Notes: a model not told the origin generated them from the sequence alone. 64,000 nucleotides of DNA from Taeniopygia guttata (GCF_048771995.1 NC_133027.1:102856501-102920500), one strand, 5' to 3'; counted from the first letter of the stretch, positions 33,525 through 47,424 are shown. Numbers and translations are program-made.

Positions 33525-34995
33525 CTGACTCGCAGCTGGCACTGGAGGCTTTCCACGCCTGCAGCCAGCACACACTAAGTGCTCATGGCTGCCAGATTCC
33601 CGCCAAGGGGTCTCAGATCAGCAGGAGAAAAAACCGTGATGCCTTGAACCCTGCTGGAAGCTGTCTCCCTCCTTACAGAGATTGTAATTTTTAGGATGTT
33701 GTTCAACGATACTTACTCTTTCACAGCAGCAAAATCCTTATTAGTGAGCCTATGAGCAATGATTATTACCCTAACTACCAAAGGGCTTTGTGTTTGCTTC
33801 TTTTAACATCTTTTCCTTGCTGATCTTCCAGTCCTGTATGCTAATCCAAACAAGACCTTTAATAGTAACATGAGCAAACCAGTGTTGTGCAGGCTAAACT
33901 GGGCAGGAACATCATCTGCTTAATTACATGAGGTGGGAAGGGTTAGACTCTGACCCGAGCTATGATGGGTATAAGCTGTCTACACTCTAAATTCCCTCAG
34001 TGCTTCTGGGAATCCAGAGTCACATGTCCAGAGGTAAGTTTTATGGTACAGTCAGGAGAAAGGGTAACATGTGCACTGTCCAGCCCTCTCTAGCTGCTGT
34101 CCTTCCTTTATCTTCTTTTCTGTTTGGTCTGAGATACCTCCTCAGTGGAAAACACTCTTTTGAGCACCATTTCTGCCCCAAAAAAGCACTACTACTACTT
34201 CTATGCCACTGGAGCATAAGCAATAATAGCATTCAAGTGGGGAGAAGAAAACCACCAGGGTGTCTCTACTTCCCAAACAGTCTCCAAGAAATTCCTTCCC
34301 TCTTTCCTTGAGTTTTTCCATCAAAGTTTTCCCTCAAGTCTGCAGGGCAGCTTCTGCTGATGCTGTGAGGTCCATGTATCCCCCCAGGCTGTAGTCCTCA
34401 GCTGCTGTGGTGCCTCGGCAGCTCTGGGATTTGGTCCAGTCTCACAAGACAAAACTGACTCAGAAATTCAGAAAGAGAAAAAGTGATCTTACAAGAGTGG
34501 CTGATGTTGTAAGTTGTTTTTTTCAATTAGCCGGCATTTGATCACCAAAAACAGGTTATTTTGTGTAAAGGGCACTGACAGGGAACAGGTATTTAACAAG
34601 CTCCCTTATGGCAACAGATTAAAAATCCTCTCCCACTGCTGGTTTGCCTCGAAGGGTGTGGTGAACAGGAAACACACCCAGCCCTCCCTCGATCCTCTGA
34701 TCTGCAGTAATCGGGCCCACTGGCCTCCTGCAGCAATTCTCTCCATAGCCCACCGTGCAGAGTGTGCCCTCATTGCCCTGGGCCTGCCTGACCCGGCTCT
34801 ACCTTCATTTGTGCTAGCAGCAGCATTACATAAATTACTTACTCTAATGATGCCTCTCTTAAGTAAGCAAAGGGGATGACATCAGTGCCAGCTGCTCGGG
34901 GAGGGAGGGCAGGCTGAGCCTGTCCCCGTGGGTGTGCGCACACAGAGCGCTCCAGCCATGGCACAGCCCGATCCCCCCAGGAATGGACACAGGAT
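33525..34995. other. Gene-free DNA
   Basis: There is a short cluster of homeodomain-like words (CTAATCC near 33842, TTAATTA near 33920). No exon or named repeat was recognised. Confidence 0.5.
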
Positions 34996-34999
34996 CAGC

Positions 35000-35265
35000 A
35001 ATAATTCAGGCCTGGAAGGCACCTTAGGGGATCTCAGCCCACCCTTCTGCTCACATTGGGGTCAGCAATGAGGCCAGACCAGGTTGCTCAGGGCTTTATT
35101 CATCTGAGTCTTGGAAACTTCTAAGGATGCAGCAAATAGCTTCTGTGGGCAGCCTGCTCCAGGGTTCAATTGTCCTCACAGGGAAACATTGCTCCCTTCT
35201 ATCCAGTCTGACTTCTTTTTACAACTTAAAGCCACTTTGCCAATTGTAAAGGTGGTTTTAAATAC
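35000..35265 (-). repeat. CR1 LINE 3' tail, minus orientation
   Basis: On the plus strand the segment reads as reversed CR1: CCTGGAAGGCACCTTAGGGG, GGCCAGACCAGGTTGCTCAG, CTTGGAAACTTCTAAGGATG, GGGCAGCCTGCTCCAGGGTT, CACAGGGAAACATTGCTCCC and CTTAAAGCCACTTTGCC. A weaker CR1-like remnant (GCCCAAGCCTTCTCCAGTC) near 35340-35360 may be part of the same copy. Confidence 0.9.
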
Positions 35266-35369
35266 CCCTATACACAAAAATAACATGTAGGTGCATTCAG
35301 ATCAATCCACATATCTGCCCACATCTTTGTTCATAGCAGCCCAAGCCTTCTCCAGTCTTTAATAAACTT

Positions 35370-37585
35370 GTTATATAATATTTGTTGTACACAGCATCAT
35401 GTAGTTTGTCTGTGGGAGTGCAGAAATTGGTTCATCACCTAAACACACCTCAAGCAAGCAGGACTATAAGACAGCTAAAATGACTGCACAGCTTATGTTT
35501 TGTCCAGATGCTGCATTATTCCTTCATACTACAGAAACCTACTGTTCACTAATTTCTCCCAGCCTCCCTCCAGGCAGGAGGATCCCTGCCAGGTGCTCAT
35601 CTCCAGAAGGTGTCTTCTTGCCCAGCTCAGCCTTCTCCATGAGATCAGATGGTCCCATCTTGGGGCAGCCTTTCTCCAGCCCAAGCTGGCTGGTGACAGA
35701 GACCACACAAAGTCTCCTGTGTGCTGAGGCTCTTGCACTGGCCTCAGACTGTGCTTTGGGAGGAAGATCCTCAAGCCCCCAAACCCACTGTCACTCCACA
35801 GGACTCTACCCAGCACCACCTAATTTTGCTCCACCCAAAGAGTGGTCAGTAGGATCTGGTGTGAGTTGCTGCAGTGGTCACGAAAGGAAATTGCATCCAC
35901 CTTGGTACATTCAGAGGCCATCTAGCAAACTGACAGCTGGTGAAGAGGAGGCAGTGAAGAGAGGCACTGGAAAGCACCAAAAGAAGTGTTGCTTGTTAAT
36001 ACCCACCTTTGGGAAGGGAACTTTGCTTGAGATGGTTTGGTGGCATAATGCACAACCAGGACAGTGCCAGTTTGCACCTCTGGGCCCAGAAGTCTCTAAA
36101 ACTGAATCAGATTAGAATGGCCCCAGCATCTCTCATCTCCCACCATTATGCACAGACACGTGGCAGAAGCAAATATTTCCACCTGCACTGAGACAGTAAT
36201 TTCCAAAACCAAAATCAAAAAAATTATCAAAATCCACTAATTCCCTATCCTTACACTCAAAATGTGCTTTCAAAATTGCCAGCTTTAACATAAAATCAAG
36301 TTCAGGATATTTTAATTTCTCTTCTGATTTTGAGCCTCTTGGGTGTGCTCCAATTCTGTTGTGAGGCTTTTTTCTAGGAAGATGAGTGCCAGAATTGATT
36401 TTTTTTTTTTTAATCTAAAAGCAAGACTGTCATAGAATTCTGTAATTTTGTGAAGGCACCCAAGATAGCAGACTGTACCATACCACTCACACTGAGACAC
36501 CTGTATCTGGGAGGGAACCCTATAAACTGAAGAATACCCCTAAAAGGCAAAAAAACAGTGAAAAGGGTCGGAAGCTTAAGGAAGGGAAGAGGTCCTCGTG
36601 TGTTTTTCTCCCTGGCCTGCCTGAGGGACTGTTGCTGGCCACACCACCACCCAACACACACACCAGTACCAGGCTGAGTGCCCACCACCCCCAGCCCCAC
36701 TGGGTGCTAGTGCTTACAAAGTGCTTCAAACACATGCCAGAAGAATTGTGCACAGACATACAAACAGCACAGGGGTGCTGGAGATTAAGTATGCCTGGGG
36801 AATAAGGGACTTTTCCTTCCAAAACTACCCTGAATGAGTTGTCTCCGAGGGCAGGTGCCTGCAGAGACACTGTTGTTTGGTGTATAACCCTCTGTGTAAA
36901 ATTCTTGCCTGTCATCTCATATTAGATCTGGTAACTTGTTCAAACTGGAGGAGAAAAAGAATTTCTGTAGTAAATTTCAGACATCATAAAGAAACATAGG
37001 AAATTTTAGGTTCTTTAATTATCAAAGCAAATTCAAAGCCAGAGGAAGCAGAGAAAGCTATTAAAATCTGCTCAAAAGGATAATTAAGTTAAGATTGCTT
37101 GAAAATGTAACATGGTTAAATGCTGCCCTTTGTGCATTGTCAGAGCAAGGTTAGTGGCTCAGGTATGTCTGTTTGTTATGAAGAAAAACTCATCTGCAGC
37201 AACCCTGCTCTCAGGCTTCTGGCAAGGAGGAGAAATTGTCTCTCTTCAGTGAGTGGGTTAATACCCTGCTCACAGAGATTTCTGGGGGATTGGGAGACCT
37301 CCCTTCTCCCTGTGGCTAGATTCCTGAACAGAGCTCACCAAATCTACAGCCTAGAGAACACTTCTTCCGAGTAAAATGGAGGGGAAAGTGCGTTCAGCCT
37401 GGGGGTTGCAGAAATCAGCCTCTCCCTACCCAAAGAAGAGGATCCATCATATGCCAAAAATACCCATTAAATGCCCTGGAGGCCTTTGTAGTGGTGCAGA
37501 AGTCCCATCTGTAACCAGAAAGTTGTGATGTCCAGGGTCGATAGTTACCAGCAAGCAACCCAAGGAACGCCAGATGTGCCTTCCT
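35370..37585. other. Gene-free DNA
   Basis: The plus-strand frame at 35480-36115 (211 codons) is the longest outside the CpG islands and the 47 kb stretch. It has no recognisable domain and lacks the texture of a conserved protein, so I do not call it a gene. A T run lies at 36398-36411. No other features were recognised. Confidence 0.45.
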
Positions 37586-37589
37586 CAGT

Positions 37590-38440
37590 AGCAGAGCCTA
37601 AGCTTTCCAGCGCCTCCCGCTCTGGAAAGGTGCAGCGGGCTGGCAGAGGCGGCAGCATCTGGAGGGCAGCCAGCTGGGAGCTGCTCCAAAGCCGGCGCCC
37701 AGACAGAGGTGAAAATCAATAACGCTGCTAATAAATCAAAGCGCAACCACTGGCACACAGCCCGGCTTTGCCCCGGCCTCGGGTCAGCCACTTCTGGCTG
37801 CTCTCTCCTGGCTCCTGCTGCCAGCGCCCGGCCGGGACGGGGGCAGATCCCGCCCCGCTCCCGGCCCCGCTCCCGGCCCCGCTCCCGGCTCCGCTCCCGG
37901 CCGTGCTCAGCCCTCCGGGGCGCCCCTTCCCGAGAGCTCTCTCGGATCACCCGCGGTGTTTGCGGAGGGAGGGGAAGGGGGTCAGGCGGCTCACCCCGGG
38001 AGGGAAGGGCTCCGGCGGCTCCCGGGGCTCCAGCCCGCAGCCCGGTCACAGCCCCGCGCTGCGCGGCCGCCGGGCCGGCAGTGACACCGCGCGGCGGGCA
38101 CCGGCACCGGCCCCGGGCACCGACACCGGCACCGACACCGGGCACCGACACCGGGCACCGGCACCGGCCCCGGGCACCGGCACCGGCCCCGGGCACCGAC
38201 ACCGGGCACCGGCACCGGCCCCGGGCACCGGCACCGGGCACCGGCACCGGGCACCGGCACCGGCTCCGGGCACCGGCACCGGGCACCGGGCACCGGCCCC
38301 GGGCACCGACACCGGGCACCGACATGACGTGGGGAGCGTCTGCTCCTCCGGGAGCCGTGGTCCCGGCTGTTGGCACAGGGCTCTGCGTGCCCCCATCCTC
38401 CACCGGGGGACGAGCCTTCTCCTCCCTCTCCTTCTGGATA
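37590..38440. promoter_or_regulatory. CpG island 2, orphan, minisatellite-rich
   Basis: Strong CpG and G+C enrichment, densest at about 37800-38340. It contains four 12-bp units of the type CCCGCTCCCGGC near 37855-37905 and a long CACCGG/CGACAC array (listed separately). No exon was recognised nearby. Frames of over 250 codons on both strands are repeat-driven Pro/Arg/Gly/His sequence. It may be a promoter of an unannotated transcript. Confidence 0.65.
38096..38332 (+). repeat. GGCACCG-based minisatellite in CpG island 2
   Basis: About 235 bp consists of hexamer units GGCACC, GACACC and GGCCCC in higher-order blocks of about 18-24 bp. The array is nearly pure, CpG-rich, and G-rich on the minus strand. 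It resembles other GC-rich avian minisatellites and is likely variable in length. Confidence 0.92.
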
Positions 38441-38689
38441 TACACACACGCACATACATATATATAAATGTATATATATCTAGCTGCAGCCCACCTCCCT
38501 CCTCCTCGACTCAAAGCCTATAGCGCTGTCGTGTCTTGCCTCCACGCCCCGCATGCCCATTCCCAACGGCGGCGCGACAGAGGTGTCCCCAAACCCTCCG
38601 GGAAGCAGCAGCCTCATCTGTAATCAAACTCACCCCGCTTTTTCCCAACCTTAGTCCCTTACACCATCCCCATTTGGCTCGCCCTCCCG

Positions 38690-38900
38690 GGATGTTTTAA
38701 ATGAGATCCTGATTTCTTCAGGCCAGAGATGATCTTTTATCATGTCTGGTACAACCCTTCCCGCGCGGGGGTGCAGGCAGCATGGGACCTCCAGGCATAA
38801 TTACAGTCCCGATAATAAGTACCAGGCACGTTGTTTGTCTCCCCGCTCAGGCTGCCACGCTGTGCTGTAATCAAAGTTGCTGATTGTTTTTAAAAGGCAG
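38690..38900. promoter_or_regulatory. Possible conserved element next to CpG island 2
   Basis: Unlike the flanks, this 200 bp is mixed-composition and carries words such as GCATAATTACAG, CGATAATAAG and a TCF/LEF-type ATCAAAG (within CTGTAATCAAAGTTGC). It sits beside the orphan island. Function is inferred from texture only. Confidence 0.25.
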
Positions 38901-38904
38901 GTGT

Positions 38905-41900
38905 GTACTTTGGGCCTGATGCAAGGCTGTCCTACATTCTTCTCTGGGTCACGTCAGGATCTTTGGGTTCCATACTGAAGGGCTGTTTTAATCCTCTAGG
39001 CTCCTGTGCTTCAGGGCTCTGGCTCCCTGCCTTCCCTAAAAGACCTGAGACCCCTAAACTCCGCACAGCATGTGGGCACAACGCTCAGCCAGGGGTCAGA
39101 CCTGCTTGTTTGTGTGCTGCACAGGAGTGGTGAGCTGATGCTTCCTCTCGTTCCACTTTGTGAACCGCAGCACTCCCTGAAGTCTGCCAGCCCCATGATG
39201 CCCAGCAGAATGGACGTGCTGGGTACATTTCTCCTAATTTTCCCATTAACAAGCATGTGGTCAGTGCTGTGCTGGATGGCGCTGCACTGCCAGCACCACA
39301 GACTCCCATGAGGAGACATGGCAGGACGAGAAGACTCCTTGCTGCCCCTTGGATTAGCATGTGTCAAGTCAAGCTGGTCGCTCCAGCTGTGCAGATCAGT
39401 ACAGCAGAGACATCTGCACATTCTGAGATGCCAATTTGCAGCTGCAGCAACCTCTGCATGGCCAGCCTGCCCTGTGGGAGCCACACACCAGGACTGCCAA
39501 TGTCTCTGAGGAGCTCACCGGTGCTCGCAGATGCTGCTGGCACATGACACTGCTGTGGAGCTGCACCACAGACACAAACTTCTGCAGAGATCATGTCCCT
39601 GGTTTTCTTCAAAGTGACCTGGTTAAAAGGCAAGTCTTTCACTTTGGGGAGACAATCAGAATTGTCACTGCCAGATCTGTGATGTCGCAGATCACTTGAG
39701 GAAGGCTTGGGAATGCACTGAGACTCTGGAGAATAGTCTTCCTTCCAGAGGCTGCTGTGCTGAGGCTGACAGGGCTGTGTACCTCTGTGTCCAAGACCCC
39801 TTGGCATGTGTTGCCCAGGACCCATGGGCATGTGTTACCTCAGCCCTGGAGGTGACTCATCCCCACACATTCAGAATGAAAACCCAGAAACCTGTCTGTT
39901 CTTTCTGCTCATCCTGTCCCTTGAATGCTAGCAGTTTATTCTGTGTCTTCAGGGGCCTCAGATATTCATTTTCAAGCCCCTTCAAAAACATGGCTTGGAA
40001 AAATGGAAAACACATCCACACCTGGCATCATGCAGATGCCCATCTGGATCTGGAGAATGCTTCAGAAGAGTCTATTCTCTGAATATCACTGAGATCAGAG
40101 AGAACTGGGCCTCTCATCTGCTGAGCAAACAGTTGCATAATTGAAACTGCCTCAGGCTCACTGGAGTAAACTCACTCCCAGTGTGTCCTGCAGTTCAAGC
40201 ATTTTAGAGAAGAAAAGCATGGAATTATCACTGTCTGCTACGGACAGTTCACTGCTCCACCTTTTTCAGCTCTCCTCTGGCAGGTTGTCATCACATCTTG
40301 CCTATCACACCGCTCTCCTCTGCCCTGCACTTTGGGCAGCTTTCCAGGCTCCAGCTGGGGAATACCAACTTGATTAGATTTGCTTCACAAAGGCATTTCA
40401 CAACCTTTGTTCACCTAAACAAAATAAAAGTCTTAGATCTAAGGATATTAATTAAGGGCAGGATAGATCCTTTTGAAGGAAACTACTGGTAACTCACCAA
40501 ATTTTAAATAGTACACTTTCCTGCCAAAATCCCCTGCTGAGGAAAAGTTCACATAAGTTCAGCTGCTCAACCCATGATTTCCTGAAATAGGAGGTGACAT
40601 GTTTCTGACTTTTGGGTCCCTTAAACATAAAGATTCCTGTTCCAGTTTTGTCAATGAACCACTCATCTGGTATGCAGGAAGTTTTAGCCATTTTTTCAGG
40701 CCTCAGACAAACAGGATGCCAACAAAGATGAGGAGGATATTGTGTCTCTTACTCCTTTTCCTCTGGTTCTTCTTGCTTGGACTCCTAATTGATGTGTCCA
40801 ACATGCACATTAGAAACAAGAACAAAAAGCCATCACACAGCAGCAATGTCTAGTTCCCAATAATTTCTGCTCAGGCTGACCTGGAAGGGAAGAATCCCTG
40901 GCCCAGTTCCATGCTGTGCTGTCCATCATACTCAAAATTCACTTTTTCTCCCCTAGCTGATTTCTCAGTAGATACATATAGATGGGAATGAACTGGTTCC
41001 TTTCTGAAAACTGGCAGACTTTGATGACTACAGCTGAGTTTATAATGTGGTTTGCTGCCCCATGCTCTCAGTCTGTCACCATGTTCAGTTCCTCCCATCT
41101 ATGAGGCTGTAGCTGGAACTGCTTAAAAAGCAAAGCACGTTGCACAAGGAGAAAACCAGTGTGGAGTCACACAACAGCCTTCCTGGGTGCTCATCTCCAA
41201 AGCTGACTTCTTTGGAACCAGGAAAGGGGAAGCATCATTTGCAAGCCACTGTCTCTCCTGGTGAAGAGGTCAGCCTCTCTGACCAGCTCAGCTACCAGCT
41301 CCTCCTGAAGCACTCACAGGTGCAAGGACCAGGCTGGCTTTCGCTCCTGCCCTTCTGGCAGTTTCATCCTGAAAGAAAACCACTATGGGGACACATTCAG
41401 TTTCCTCTCCATTAAACCATTCCAGAAAAATAATCTCTACCAAATGTACTTTCTTCAGAAGCGGCACAAAGCCTGCTCTGTGAATCCCAACAACAATGTG
41501 CTCATTAAAAACTTGCTGTTACGCAGCAATGAAAGTGCTCTTGGGAAATGGGTCTAAAAAAGGGGTACAGTCAGGAGCAGAACAAGCAATTGACAGAGAA
41601 AGGAATTTACAGTCAGACATTCCTTCACTAGGATGGAGTTACTTCAGTCTTACTGCCAAATGCTCTGAAGCAAAGCAAGAGATGTTCCTGAGCAGAAGAA
41701 AACATGCAGGTAACATGTAACACTGACCTATGGGCGCTGCTCACATGATAGAAAGGGCACCTGAGGGCCACATGACATCTCTCAGGAGAAGACCATGGTT
41801 GAGGTGGACCTCTGAGAAGAGACTGGCCCAAGCTGAACAAGCTCAGCACTGCTCCCATCAGCTCCCAGCCTTGCAGAAGGTAGAGGAGTTTCATGTAGTC

Positions 41901-43915
41901 AGATACAACAGAGGATTGTGCAACCACTCAGGCACAATCCCGCACTTCCTGCGGGGAAGCACAGCCCCCAGACTGCCAGGCAGGTCTGGGGCACCACACT
42001 GCAGCATGAGACAAGAGAAAACACTTTTGGCCATATCAAAATGAGTCACTCTTTTAACTGGAAATTTAAACGAGGTGAAGACCATTGTGCAAAATGTTTC
42101 CGTGTCGATGAATCAGCTTCTTCCAAGGGAAAAGCTGAGCCATTTGAAGAACACTGGCCCGTTATACAGCACAAGGCCTCCCCCAGAGACCTTGCATTAA
42201 GGCCTGAGACAAGCTGGAGCAAGCAGGCAAAATAAACCCTGGGTTCACAGGTACCAATTAAGCAAGGAGAGCAGAAAACTGAGTTTACCACTGGCCTGAC
42301 CAATGCCAGAGGGGAATAGTGTGTTGGCCAATTTCAAAATTAGATTTGAAAGAAGAAGAGCTGGTTAATATGAACCAACAAGCCTCGCTAGGCTGAAAAA
42401 TTATGAAATAGCCCTCTGTATGTTTCTGCCTTCCCCTTTTGTGCATATGTAATGAATAATTAACTGGCTCTTTGTCTTCAGCCCTTGATGAATTCTGGGT
42501 GTAGTAACAGGAGCAGCCGATGGTATCTTGTCTGTTCTCCCTTCAGACAATACTATACTCTTGCATGTAATCCTATGATGGCACAAAGCAGGTTCTCCTT
42601 ATCCTCCCCATCAGGCTTCTATCCTGTCTTCTTCCTGTGCATGTAATTATCTTCTGGAGTCACATCCATAGAAGCAATAAGCACATACGCCACTCAGCAG
42701 CACCGTTCAGACTGGCAGAGTTGCTAATGCTGGGCTATAATTACACAGTAGAAATCCTTCAGCAGCAGTCAGCAGCCCTGGACAATAACAGCAAACAAGT
42801 AATACCTTGTAGGCCAGCTTACCCATTAGTTTTTTATTATTTTTGTGGTCATGAGTCATGTGGGAGTACCTAGCAGGTAACGTGTCCCATACAAGTGTTG
42901 GGCCTGGAGACCAATGGAGCAGACAATATTTTTTCTTTGGCTGTAATCTGAGCCACCCTCAAGAGACAAGGTGGGTTATCACTGTCCTGGCAGTCATGTA
43001 GGTGGCTGGGTATGCAGTGATGATCCAGCATGACCAGGAGTTAGGAAGCTGCCAAAGCAAATGAAACACAAGACAGGAGATACGTGAATAAATCGGGTCT
43101 ACCAACACTGCAGGCAAACACAATCCATGCTAGGAACAAGCAAGGGAGAATGTGATCCCTTCCTACCCAAAGGCAGGATTGTCATATTTCACTTTGTAGC
43201 AAACCATTAAACAGTCCAAAGCTTGGGAAGTTCTAGAGGACACCTTGCACACATTCATGCACCTCCTGGGAGCACCATGAAAGCCACAGTATTCCTGGAA
43301 GTGTGACAGTATTGGAGGCTGAACTAAATCATACCACTATGTGCAGGTGCCAACATTTCATTCAATGTGGTTGAAGTGGGGAAAGGCAACCTGATGGAAT
43401 CAGTGTGCATTTCTGGTGTGGACAGCCATCACAGGCTGATAGAGGGAAGGGAGCTCTCTGGGGAAGAAGACAGAACATGGATAGCACCGAGGGCATAGAT
43501 GGGAGGACTGGCCCTAGCCGGGATGAGACGAGCAAGTTTACTTGAGCTCTTGTGGGATGATTAGAAAATGAAACACAAGGGTAGGTCTGAAGAGTTGCAT
43601 GAGCAGTCACGGTGAAGTAGCACAAACGGGTAGCGCTGGTCTGCATCTCCCTCCTTCTCACCCACACCCCTCACCCTGCCCCAGCTGCTGGCTCCACGGG
43701 GCTGAGTCTCCACAGCTCCCTTCTAGCAAAGGACAGCTCCCATCCTTTGTCGCCTGCTAGGCTGGCAGGGCTCTGCCTTTCTTACAGACACCCTCAGGAG
43801 TCCTCTGGACTGTCTTTGGCTGGCACTGCAAAGGCACAAAGGGCACCTACACCCCTTGTGGCCCCTTCCTGCAGGAAGCTGGAACAAAAGTGCAGTAGTG
43901 AATTGCCCTCCTCTT
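38905..43915. other. Gene-free DNA
   Basis: No exon, RNA gene or named repeat was recognised. Frames of up to 157 codons oppose each other at 39011-39831 and read as non-coding. Confidence 0.5.
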
Positions 43916-43917
43916 TT

Positions 43918-43949
43918 CGTCATAAGCCTTTTCCGTCACAAGCCTTTTA
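43918..43949 (+). repeat. Small tandem duplication, 2 x 16 bp
   Basis: CGTCATAAGCCTTTTC is followed directly by CGTCACAAGCCTTTTA. It is a simple local duplication with no gene context. Confidence 0.85.
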
Positions 43950-43954
43950 TGAAA

Positions 43955-46900
43955 GCAAATAATTAAAAAACAAATTAATAAAATAAAATTAACTGAGACA
44001 TGACCTCAGCCTGGCCGCTCAGAGCAAGAGGCGGTGTCTGGACCTGATCAACTGCTGCTACACCTATGCCTCAGCATTTTATGGAGTAGTCAGAGAAAAG
44101 GCATGGTCCATGCTGCATGTTGTTAATGTTTTGGTGAAAGAGAAACACTATTTCCATGACTTTCCAGGTTTTTCTTATGGCAAATTACTGGGAAGTATTA
44201 ACCTAGCTATTGAGAGTGAAATGAACACGTTGCAACAAATAAACTGCCCATTTATTTTCCTTAAAAACAAACACAAACACAGTGGGATCAAAAGCTGCTC
44301 TTTTCTTTGATAGATGCAATGCCTGACTTGTCCCAGCTAAACACGTTTCCCTCCAGCTCCATCTTTCACTTTTCAGTGACACTCCCAGCTAGCCGGGGAT
44401 CCCGGAGCAATATGGAGACAACACAAGGATCTATCTGGGACAAACACTCCTGTGCAGAGTGACAACAAGCACAAGGCAGGGGATTACTGCAGGCTAGGGA
44501 GTGTATCCACCTCAAAAATGCTGTTGACTGCAGATGTATGAGGAAACATGTCACCATTGTAGACAGATGTGTACATAGTGATGTCTGATCCAGATCACTA
44601 CTAATTACCCTGGCAGGGTACTTGAGGTGCCTTAGAAAGCCAACACCCACTGATGAGACATGATCCTTCCTGGAGCCATGTTCTGCCACTGACTGCAGCT
44701 TGGGTGTTTCAGCCTGTGCTTGTCTTTCCTCCTGAGAAGGGGCTTGCAGCTTCTTCTGGTGGCAGGCTCCCACAAGGAATGTGTTCACTGCCCTGTCATG
44801 AACTGAGTGACAGCCCTGAAAGCAAGTAAATTTATGACAGTTCAATACTCAGCTATAAATAACAGCTCACGGGGTGTGGGTTTTCACCCACTTTTACTTG
44901 GCAGTAAATTCTCTCAGGAAGTGAAGGAAAAATATGGTGCAATCCATGTCCTACGTGAGGAAGAGGGAAGATGCTAGCTCTGCCCCTCTGTCCATGCTGA
45001 GAGGCTCCAAACAAAACTAAAAGCAAAAAAGAAAAAGGCAAGAGCAAATGATGGATGTGAAACGCAGGAGAGAAATATAACTAAATATCAGAGGGGTAAA
45101 AAAACATCCTGGAAGGGATATGCACCTGAAGCACCCCTTCTCCATGGCCAGGGCTTCCATTCCTAATTGTGCCACCTCCAGCCCCACCATGGCCTGTAAT
45201 CCATCACAGAGAACCTGAGAGATGTGGAGGCCACTCTGATCCAAGCCTCCTCATTTGTTCCCAGGGCACAGTTCATCCTGCCCAGCCGACTCTGTATTGC
45301 AGCCACGGAGAATGAAGAGGTAAATGCCAGCTCTCCTGGACACTCCCATGGTGACACTAAACCCATGGAGCACAAACACTGCTTCCTGCAGGACAGGTAG
45401 TCTTCAAAAGAGCCAGCACCCCAGGGAGTAGGTATTTAGGCATACTTATAATTTGATTTTAAAGGTTGGAGAATGCTGGGGAAAGTGGTGTGAGAAGACC
45501 ACACTGGTTTTCTAATTGGCATCTTCTTGGCATTGTAGCAACATACATTAGCAATAGCAAAACATCCAAGGCAAGACATTCAACAAAAACGAGGTCAGTG
45601 GAACAAAACACATTATTGCTGAAACCAGCTTGCCTCTCAACGTTAACTGTGCCATGAAAGACACTGACTCAAACCCGATAAGAGATGAAATATTAGAGGT
45701 TACAGTACGCATTTCTCAAGAGCTCCTCCATTGATCCAGCTGCCCAGTTGAGGCTCAGCCTCTTTGACAACTTCTATTTTCACCAGGAGGTCCTTTTATT
45801 TTTCACCCTATGCTGGTTTGAGGCTCCCATATGGAAGCTTGTGCCATCCAGCATTCACAGCAGTGCTGGCTGCTCTGGCATTTTCTGCACAGTATTTACA
45901 CACCCATGGCAGAGGTGTATCCCACACAGAGGCTGTGCTATTCCATCACATGCTCACTCACTCATTTTGTACGGGGATTTTTTCCCAAAAAGGAAAATGG
46001 AATTATTTTTTCAGGTTTTCTTTCTGTTTTTGTTTCATCTTGGTTTGGTTTTAAATCATCTTGATATTACTTGCAGAAAAAGGAATTGCATTTTGGACTG
46101 ATGCAAGTAGCCATGGGTGAAAGGATACTCTCATTCAAATATTGAACTGAGGTCACACAGCACAAGGAAGTCAATTAAAATATTTTTATCACTGTTATGG
46201 TAAAGATTCTTGAAAAAAAAAAAACAACAGTATTTTGCAACCTTGCATTTCCTGACATATGAAGACGAATCTAAGTCCCAGCACTGCGAGTGAAGACCTT
46301 TGTTTCTTTGCTCCTATGGAAAAAGAAAGTGGGAAAGCACATCAAAAGGGCACTACAGCTTATCTAGGTGCCCTCTGGGAAAATGGTGGGACTGTGTTCT
46401 AACAGCAACAATTGAGCAGATGCGTGCAGGAGGATTCAAAGCAGTGATAAAATTAGGAAACCCACCAATTCGGGTCAGAAAGAAAAAAAAAAGCCTTTGG
46501 CTGCCACTGAAAAAGTGCTGTTGATGTTTAACAATGTTGACCCTCAAAGTTCCCAAAAAAATATGACTCTGGCTGTTTCTCTAGAGAAAATAATGCCAGA
46601 GCTATACTGAAAACTGGAAAATGAAGGTTAGGAACAGGGTGGCTCATTAAGGATAAGTCATCATGAACTCTTTTATTTTCAGAGAAACCAGAAAGTTTTT
46701 CTTCTCAGGTGTACCAAGGTCTTCAAGAGGAAATGATTGCATACACATTTGCTGACTCTGTTATGGATAACTATAATCTGTTTTTCCACTGAAGCAAACT
46801 CCCTCATCCTTTTGCAGTTCAACTCAGGTGATAGTTTTCAACACTTACATCATCATCATAAAAAGGAGTGTCCAAAGTCCTGCAGGGACTGGGAGGGGCA

Positions 46901-47420
46901 AGCATCAGGCATCAGCTCTGCCTCCTGCCCAGGAACATCGATAGCACCTGGAAGATGATAAGCAGCATTCAGCCTGGGTAGGGGCAATATCCAAGCAAGC
47001 AAATCAGTAGGTCCTGAAGCAAAATAAATCTGCTGAGTTTTGAAATAGATTTCTGCTTGTAAGAGAAAAGTTAGCATGGAGGCAAAGCTGGGAGAACCAA
47101 AAGGGCTGGCAGTGTGGGCTGCCCTTGCAGAGTGAAGAGGGAAACATCATCCCATCCAAAGCCATCCCATCACTGCTGCCATTTGAGGGAACCCAGGAAC
47201 ACTTACCTTGGAGCAGATCCAAGGAAGGGGAGTGACTGCCCCAGCCAACACAAGGGAGGGATCCCCAGCAAGGAAGCGTGGGGAGTTCACCCTGTTCCCT
47301 GCACCCTCACACTGCCCTCTGGGTCACATCAGTACAAGTATTTGCTGCCTACAAATGCAAATCAGGCACAACGTGGTGTTTCCCAAAGCATTTGCATCTC
47401 AGACACCCACATATGCCTAA
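43955..47420. other. Gene-free DNA
   Basis: No exon or named repeat was recognised. A GAGGTCACACAGCACAAGG word near 46148 is faintly MIR-like but too short to call. Confidence 0.5.
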
Positions 47421-47424
47421 AACT

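Noticed and set aside
35480-36115. 211-codon plus-strand frame
   Set aside because: No recognisable protein family, no repeat or splice context, and other frames overlap it. I cannot exclude an orphan gene but have no support for one.
37585-38523. Frames of 251-309 codons on both strands in CpG island 2
   Set aside because: They are driven by the hexamer minisatellite and GC-rich composition, all registers stay open, and no domain is recognisable.
46140-46185. MIR-like word GAGGTCACACAGCACAAGG
   Set aside because: Only about 20 bases resemble MIR and the flanks do not continue the match.
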